Positions 13,893 through 18,058 of a stretch of DNA of 18,058 nt are shown here, in pieces. The DNA comes from an uncultured Oscillospiraceae bacterium (GTDB lineage Bacteria; Bacillota; Clostridia; Oscillospirales; Acutalibacteraceae), in the NCBI GenBank assembly GCA_905198295.1, contig CAJKBW010000060.1:1-18058 (forward strand), in the 5' to 3' direction. How positions within the stretch are numbered: position 1 is the first letter of the stretch; each line of letters opens with the position of its first letter. The translations under genes and the position numbers were made by a program. Below the pieces are notes generated by a model, which was not told the DNA's origin, ran no database searches, and worked only from the letters and a program-made list of their open reading frames with translations.

Positions 13893-15044
13893 TTATGCCT
13901 TCTGTTCCGGTTTCCCGTTATGCAGTTCCAGCAGCTTCTGTTTGAGCTCGCCTTCCAGCCGGCCGATCTCGGTTTCCGCTTCACGGCGGCGCTGACGGCC
14001 CTCATCCTGAATCCGAAGCACCTCGTCCAGTGTGGAAATCAGCGACTCGTTGGTATGCTTGAGCGTCTCCATATCGACAATGCCGCGTTCGGACTCCTTA
14101 GCCGTTTCAATGGTCGAAGTTTTCAGCGCCTCAGCATTTTTCCGGAGCAGCTCATTGGTCATATCCGAAACCTGCCGCTGCGCCTCCATTGCCTGCCGCG
14201 AATGCTCCAGTCCCAGTGCCAGCACCATCTGGCTCTTCCACAGCGGAATCGTGTTGACCAGCGTGGACTGAATTTTTTCGGTCATCATGGTGTCGTTGCT
14301 CTGCACGAGGCGGATCTGCGGCGCCATCTGAATCGAAATGATGCGGGTAAGCTCCAGATCGTGCAGCTTCTTCTCAAAACGGTTGCACATGTCGTCCATA
14401 TCCTTTGCCGCCTGCGCGTCTTCCGGCAGCCCTGAGGCCTTGGCCCTTTCCTGCATCGGAGGCAGCACGGTGGTGCGCACCTCCTCAAGCTTTTGTTTGC
14501 CTGCGAGGATATACATCGACAGTTCTTTAAAATAGGTCAGATTCAGCTTATACATTTCGTCGAGCAGCGCGATATCCTTCATCAACTGCACCTGATGGCT
14601 TTCCAGCGCCGTGCAGATCTTCTCCACGTTTTTCGCCGCATCGTCATACTGCGCCTTGAGCTTGGTGGCGGATTTTTTAAACAAACCGAAAAAGCCCTTG
14701 CTTTCCTGCGCATCAAAGCCCCGCAGCTCGGTAACCAGGCCGGTCAGCATCTCGCCGATTTCGCCCATATCCTTGGTGCGCACCGAATTCAGCGCGTTCT
14801 CCGAAAAAGAGGAAATCTTGTTCTGCGCTGCGGCACCGTACTGCAGCACCACCTGCGAATCGGTAACGTCGATGGTGGCCGCGAAATTGTTCACCATCGC
14901 CTGTTCCTCCGGCGTCAGTATAGACTGATCCAGCACTACCGGTTCCACATCTTTTGGTTCTGCCGCCGTGATCCTCTTCTCATCAAACGGATCCAGCGTA
15001 AGCGCAGGGGTCGGCATCGTTTCCAGTTTGATTTCGTCAGCCAT
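13893..15044 (-). CDS. telA: TelA-family protein (toxic anion resistance family)
   Basis: A 383-aa soluble, almost wholly alpha-helical protein of the TelA/KlaA/YceH family. Recognisable parts are TPEEQAMVNNFAATIDVTD (43-61), a YGAAAQNKISSFSENAL segment, GFFGLFKKSATKLKAQYDDA (about 117-136), the helical core with ELTRIISIQMAPQIRLVQSNDTMMTEKIQ (about 231-260), and a C-terminal coiled coil rich in Glu/Lys/Gln. The N-terminal 40 residues are Pro/acidic and probably disordered. The family is linked to tellurite resistance in some settings and to envelope or antimicrobial stress in others; no ter genes are near, so the substrate is open. The start follows GAGGTAGG directly upstream. It is expressed from its own promoter behind a hairpin-rich leader. 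Confidence 0.9.
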   Translation of the reverse strand: MADEIKLETMPTPALTLDPFDEKRITAAEPKDVEPVVLDQSILTPEEQAMVNNFAATIDVTDSQVVLQYGAAAQNKISSFSENALNSVRTKDMGEIGEMLTGLVTELRGFDAQESKGFFGLFKKSATKLKAQYDDAAKNVEKICTALESHQVQLMKDIALLDEMYKLNLTYFKELSMYILAGKQKLEEVRTTVLPPMQERAKASGLPEDAQAAKDMDDMCNRFEKKLHDLELTRIISIQMAPQIRLVQSNDTMMTEKIQSTLVNTIPLWKSQMVLALGLEHSRQAMEAQRQVSDMTNELLRKNAEALKTSTIETAKESERGIVDMETLKHTNESLISTLDEVLRIQDEGRQRRREAETEIGRLEGELKQKLLELHNGKPEQKA

Positions 15045-15144
15045 TTTCCTACCTCATTTCTTTTCTGTTCCGGAGAACAGCACCAATTTTGCCCTTGCCG
15101 GAAAAGGCAAAGGCCGCCGCATATCCGGCGAGAAACGCCGGTCT
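15045..15144 (-). promoter_or_regulatory. Hairpin-rich 5' leader of telA
   Basis: Read on minus from the predicted start near 15144: CCGGCG/CGCCGG with a 5-nt loop (15141-15125), a TTGCC/GGCAA stem (15110-15095), and a perfect 6-bp CTGTTC/GAACAG stem with a 4-nt loop (15080-15065) about 15 nt before the ribosome binding site. No known riboswitch was recognised. Confidence 0.45.
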
Positions 15145-15150
15145 GCTGTC

Positions 15151-15159
15151 AGTATACCA
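15151..15159 (-). promoter_or_regulatory. Extended -10 promoter of telA
   Basis: On the minus strand TGGTATACT forms an extended -10 element (TGn plus TATACT at 15156-15151). The -35 region is poor (GGTAAA at 17 bp), as is common with extended -10 promoters. It lies in the 142-nt gap after ispE. Confidence 0.55.
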
Positions 15160-15186
15160 TATTCCGGCAGATTTTACCACCGCATT

Positions 15187-16062
15187 TTATGCATTCACCA
15201 GCGGCCCATGCGCACTGGGACGGCAGACAAACACTTCATTATCTTCTCTGCGCAGTCTCTCTGCACAGCGCTGGGCGTCTGCTTTATCCGTAAAAATCCC
15301 AAAGACCGCCGAACCGCTGCCGGTCATCGCACAGCCGAGGGTGCGGAAACTGCGCATGACGCTGCGAATTTGCTGCACCTCTGGCAGATTCAGCGCTTCT
15401 TCAAATACATTGCATACGCCCGCCGCAATGCTTTCGAGATCGCCGCTGCACACTGCCTCCACCATCTGCCCGGTCAGCGGACGCCGAAGCAGCTGCGCCG
15501 CATCGATGCGCCGATAGGCTTCAGCCGTGGAGACGCCGCAAGGCGGTTTTGCCAGCACCAAAAAGCAGTCCGGCATACTCGGCAGCGCACTGAGCACCGT
15601 ACCGGTTCCCTCCGCCTCTGCCGCACCGCCCAGCAGGCAAAACGGCACATCCGCTCCGACCGCGGCACCGATTTCCCCGAGCGTTTCGGTGGGGAGCCGG
15701 GTATCCAGCAGGTAATCAAGCGCCGCTATCACGCCGGCAGCGTCCGCACTGCCGCCCGCCAGCCCTGCCTGCATCGGAATCACCTTATGCAGATGAATCG
15801 CCGCGCCGCTTTTTTCCTTTGCCGCATCCAAAAAAGCCCGTGCCGCGCGCAGCGCAGTATTGCTTTCATCACACGGCACCCGTTCGTCATCCGCGGACAG
15901 CTCCAGACCGGCCGCCGCACCGGTCAGCTTCACCGTAACCGTATCGCACAGCTCCACACTCTGCATGACGGAGTGGATCAGATGATACCCGTCGTCCCGC
16001 CGTCCGGTGACATCCAACGTCAGATTGATTTTTGCCGGCACCTGTACGACCACGCGCTCCAT
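15187..16062 (-). CDS. ispE: 4-diphosphocytidyl-2-C-methyl-D-erythritol kinase (IspE)
   Basis: A GHMP-family kinase that phosphorylates CDP-methylerythritol in the MEP pathway to isoprenoid precursors. The 291-aa length is usual. Motifs: VPAKINLTLDV with catalytic Lys11, GYHLIHSVMQSV (25-36), the ATP-binding PMQAGLAGGSADAAG (96-110), GADVPF with Asp138 (136-141), and the C-terminal GCAMTGSGSAVFG. The start has AAAGAGGAG 7 nt upstream. It lies 19 nt after the aminotransferase gene in the same direction and is probably co-transcribed with it, though the two functions are unrelated. Confidence 0.96.
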   Translation of the reverse strand: MERVVVQVPAKINLTLDVTGRRDDGYHLIHSVMQSVELCDTVTVKLTGAAAGLELSADDERVPCDESNTALRAARAFLDAAKEKSGAAIHLHKVIPMQAGLAGGSADAAGVIAALDYLLDTRLPTETLGEIGAAVGADVPFCLLGGAAEAEGTGTVLSALPSMPDCFLVLAKPPCGVSTAEAYRRIDAAQLLRRPLTGQMVEAVCSGDLESIAAGVCNVFEEALNLPEVQQIRSVMRSFRTLGCAMTGSGSAVFGIFTDKADAQRCAERLRREDNEVFVCRPSAHGPLVNA

Positions 16063-16080
16063 GTCCCGACTCCTCTTTCC

Positions 16081-17268
16081 TCAGTGTATTTCAGACAAAA
16101 AACGCTCGATGCGTTCCAGCGCCGTGGTAATATGTTTGAGCGAATAGCAGTAGGATATCCGTACAAAACCCTCGCCGCTCGCGCCAAACGCCGTGCCTGG
16201 AACCACCGCCACATGCTCTTTGCGCAGGAGTTGCTCACAGAACTGCTCGGAGGACAAACCGGTGCTCCGGATGCACGGAAACGCGTAGAAGGCGCCCTCC
16301 GGCTCAAAGCAGGTCAGGCCCAGGCCGTTGAGACGGTCAACGATAAACCGACGGCGGGAGTCGTAGGAATGCCGCATCTTTTCGACATCCTCATCCCCGT
16401 TTTTCATCGCCTCAATCGCGGCATACTGTGCGGTTGTCGGCGCACACATGATAGCGTACTGATGCAGCTTGGTGATTTGCTGCATCAGCGGTGCCGGTCC
16501 GCAGGCGTAGCCGAGCCGCCAGCCGGTCATCGCAAAGGTCTTGGAAAAGCCGCTGATGAGCAGCGTGCGCTCCTGCATGCCGGGCAGTGAAGCAATGCTG
16601 ACGTGATCGGTATCGCCGTAAGTAAGTTCTCCATAAATCTCATCCGATAAAACCAAAATGTTCGTTCCACGCAGCACCTCGGCAACCGCCTCCAGATGCT
16701 CACGGCGCATCACACCGCCGGTCGGGTTGTTCGGATACGGCAGAATCAGCACCTTCGTGCGCGGGGTAATCGCTTCGCGCAAATCCTCCGGCGTCAGTCG
16801 GAAGGCATTTTCCGCGCTGGTGCGAATCGGCACCGCCGTGCCGCCCGCCATTGCGGCCAGCGGTGCATAGCAGACAAAGCTCGGCTCCGGCACCAGCACC
16901 TCGTCCCCCGGATTGATGACCGCCCGCAGCGCCATATCAATCGCTTCGCTGCCGCCCACCGTCACCAGGATTTCGGTTTTCGGCACATATTCCACGTCAA
17001 ACTTCCGTTTGACATATGTCCCGATGGTCTCACGCAGCTCCATCAGTCCCGCATTCGGGGTATACCACGTTTTCTTATCCTGCAAAGAGCGGATGCCCGC
17101 CTCACGGATATGCCAGGGCGTGGCAAAATCCGGTTCGCCGATGGAGAGGCTGATGACATCCTCCATCTCGTTGGCTATATCAAAAAAGCGGCGGATGCCG
17201 GAAGGCGGCAGCGCCTGCAGCGTATGATTCAGCAGCGAATCATACGGCAAATGTTGTTGTTCGGTCAT
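16081..17268 (-). CDS. PLP-dependent aminotransferase, class I/II
   Basis: A fold-type I aminotransferase of 395 aa from the aspartate/aromatic aminotransferase group (PatA/AspC-like). Visible signatures: LSIGEPDFATP (41-51), YTPNAGLMELRE (69-80), GGSEAIDMALRA (105-116), the NNPTG motif with Asn181, SDEIYGEL (208-215, Asp209 and Tyr212), SGFSKTFAMTGWRLGY with PLP lysine Lys243, and a C-terminal GEGFVRISY stretch with the substrate-carboxylate Arg. ATG 17268 lies just 4 nt after the lrp stop and the longer frame overlaps lrp, so translational coupling is likely. Linkage to an Lrp regulator suggests a role in amino-acid balance; the amino donor and acceptor cannot be fixed from sequence. Confidence 0.93.
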   Translation of the reverse strand: MTEQQHLPYDSLLNHTLQALPPSGIRRFFDIANEMEDVISLSIGEPDFATPWHIREAGIRSLQDKKTWYTPNAGLMELRETIGTYVKRKFDVEYVPKTEILVTVGGSEAIDMALRAVINPGDEVLVPEPSFVCYAPLAAMAGGTAVPIRTSAENAFRLTPEDLREAITPRTKVLILPYPNNPTGGVMRREHLEAVAEVLRGTNILVLSDEIYGELTYGDTDHVSIASLPGMQERTLLISGFSKTFAMTGWRLGYACGPAPLMQQITKLHQYAIMCAPTTAQYAAIEAMKNGDEDVEKMRHSYDSRRRFIVDRLNGLGLTCFEPEGAFYAFPCIRSTGLSSEQFCEQLLRKEHVAVVPGTAFGASGEGFVRISYCYSLKHITTALERIERFLSEIH

Positions 17269-17272
17269 ACGC

Positions 17273-17746
17273 TCACAGGTCTCCTCTCCCGTCCTTTTCT
17301 TCGCCGGCAAACAGGACACCTTTATCCTTATAGCGGCGCAGGACAAAATGCGTGGCGGTCGAAATCACCGCATCCAGCGTGGACAGTCGGCGTGCCACAA
17401 ACATCGCAACCTCCTGGAAGGTGCGGCCGCTGACGGTAACCGAAAGATCGTACCCGCCGGACATCAGGTAGACGCTTTCCACCTCATCGAACTGCATCAC
17501 TTTTTCGGCGATCCCTTCAAAGCCAAGATCCCGCTCCGGCGTCACCCGCAGTTCAATCAGCGCCGTTACATATTCCCGGTCGGTACGTTCCCAATCAATG
17601 AGCGCCTTATATCCACGGATAACACCGCTTGCTTCCCACGCGGCGATCTGCGCACGTACTTCTTCCTCCGTGCAGTTGGCCATCACCGCAAGCTGCGCAT
17701 CGGTCAAACGCGCGTTGCCGTCCAGCAATTTCAGCAGTTTATCCAT
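17273..17746 (-). CDS. Lrp/AsnC-family transcriptional regulator
   Basis: A 157-aa amino-acid-responsive regulator. The N-terminal winged helix-turn-helix (about 1-50) reads MDKLLKLLDGNARLTDAQLAVMANCTEEEVRAQIAAWEASGVIRGYKALID. The C-terminal RAM/AsnC effector domain (about 60-140) includes TALIELRVTPE, GFEGIAEKV, VYLMSGGYDLSVTVSG and STATHFVLRRYKDKG. ATG 17746 is supported by GGGGGAAAG; the upstream in-frame ATG at 17872 would run back through the promoter. It is first in lrp-aminotransferase-ispE and probably controls this operon. Confidence 0.93.
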   Translation of the reverse strand: MDKLLKLLDGNARLTDAQLAVMANCTEEEVRAQIAAWEASGVIRGYKALIDWERTDREYVTALIELRVTPERDLGFEGIAEKVMQFDEVESVYLMSGGYDLSVTVSGRTFQEVAMFVARRLSTLDAVISTATHFVLRRYKDKGVLFAGEEKDGRGDL

Positions 17747-17768
17747 TTCTCTTTCCCCCTTCAATTGT

Positions 17769-17780
17769 TGCCCACTGGCA
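17769..17780. promoter_or_regulatory. Possible operator palindrome in the lrp leader
   Basis: TGCC and GGCA in inverted orientation around 4 nt, just downstream of the predicted lrp transcription start (about 17783). The position suits autoregulation, but a single short palindrome is weak evidence. Confidence 0.25.
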
Positions 17781-17789
17781 TTACGGTTT

Positions 17790-17819
17790 ATTATACCTCG
17801 TATTGCTCCGGGTGCGCAA
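17790..17819 (-). promoter_or_regulatory. Promoter of the lrp operon
   Basis: On minus: TTGCGC (17819-17814), 18-bp spacer, perfect TATAAT (17795-17790). Confidence 0.7.
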
Positions 17820-17879
17820 GTGTTTTTCGCCTGCTGTACGCCTGTCGAAAAAATTCTTTTGCCTTTTTTCAAAAAAAGC

Positions 17880-17908
17880 TTGATTTTTTATAACAGGCAC
17901 TATATAAT
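17880..17908 (+). promoter_or_regulatory. Consensus promoter of the initiator-tRNA-like gene
   Basis: TTGATT (17880-17885), 17-bp spacer, perfect TATAAT (17903-17908). The predicted start near 17915 is about 20 nt before the tRNA-like sequence, a normal distance for a tRNA gene. Confidence 0.75.
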
Positions 17909-17934
17909 AGTAAAGCACTCAAGAGAGTCAATAA

Positions 17935-18011
<77 letters not shown>

Positions 18012-18058
18012 GTTACAGCATATTCTATTTGCATAGCGATCCAAGTCTTCTTTCAAAA

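Noticed and set aside
14968..16590. 540-aa plus-strand open frame opposite telA, ispE and the aminotransferase
   Set aside because: It is His/Arg-rich shadow translation across three well-identified genes and two intergenic gaps; the same applies to the other long antisense frames.

Overview
The window looks like a chromosomal segment of a high-GC, spore-forming Clostridia-type Firmicute, probably close to the Oscillospiraceae/Ruminococcaceae. The grounds are a YesM-type sensor kinase with its own sugar-binding-type protein, a SigH-like sigma factor, a DUF815 ATPase, TrmK/Nif3/RqcH, TelA, IspE, strong purine-rich ribosome binding sites and sigma-A-like promoters. Placement is by protein resemblance only. 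There is no transposase, integrase, CRISPR array or phage gene. Fourteen of the fifteen protein genes can be assigned to a known family.

Layout. (1) 13-2810, plus: a membrane histidine kinase overlapping by 4 bp an anchored periplasmic-binding-type protein, i.e. two parts of a ligand sensor whose response regulator is probably just outside the left edge. (2) 3081-4445, plus: citrate synthase behind a roughly 170-nt foldable leader, ended by a 14-bp-stem terminator. (3) 4492-4663: a compact structured element, probably an RNA read on the minus strand, in the convergent gap. (4) 8491-4707, minus: a four-gene operon from a consensus promoter, with a DUF815 AAA ATPase, an unknown 116-aa protein, a BtuF/FepB-like lipoprotein and glycerate 2-kinase. 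(5) 8870-10441, plus: a sigH-like gene with a consensus promoter, a degenerate tRNA-like sequence, a double zinc-ribbon protein and a DUF1858 CxxC protein. (6) 10553-13820, plus: trmK, a Nif3-family gene and rqcH, tied to tRNA and translation. (7) 17746-15187, minus: an Lrp-type regulator, an aminotransferase and ispE, followed by telA (15044-13893) with its own extended -10 promoter and a hairpin-rich leader. (8) 17880-18058, plus: a consensus promoter driving an initiator-tRNA-like sequence whose 5' two thirds are textbook and whose T arm and 3' acceptor strand are badly eroded.

Most protein genes are housekeeping or ordinary accessory genes. The least explained signals are RNA-level: the multi-helix element at 4492-4663, the promoter-driven but damaged initiator tRNA at the right edge, and the shrunken tRNA-like sequence between sigH and the zinc-ribbon gene. 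The DUF815 operon, which carries a binding lipoprotein without a permease or ATPase partner, is the most unusual protein context.
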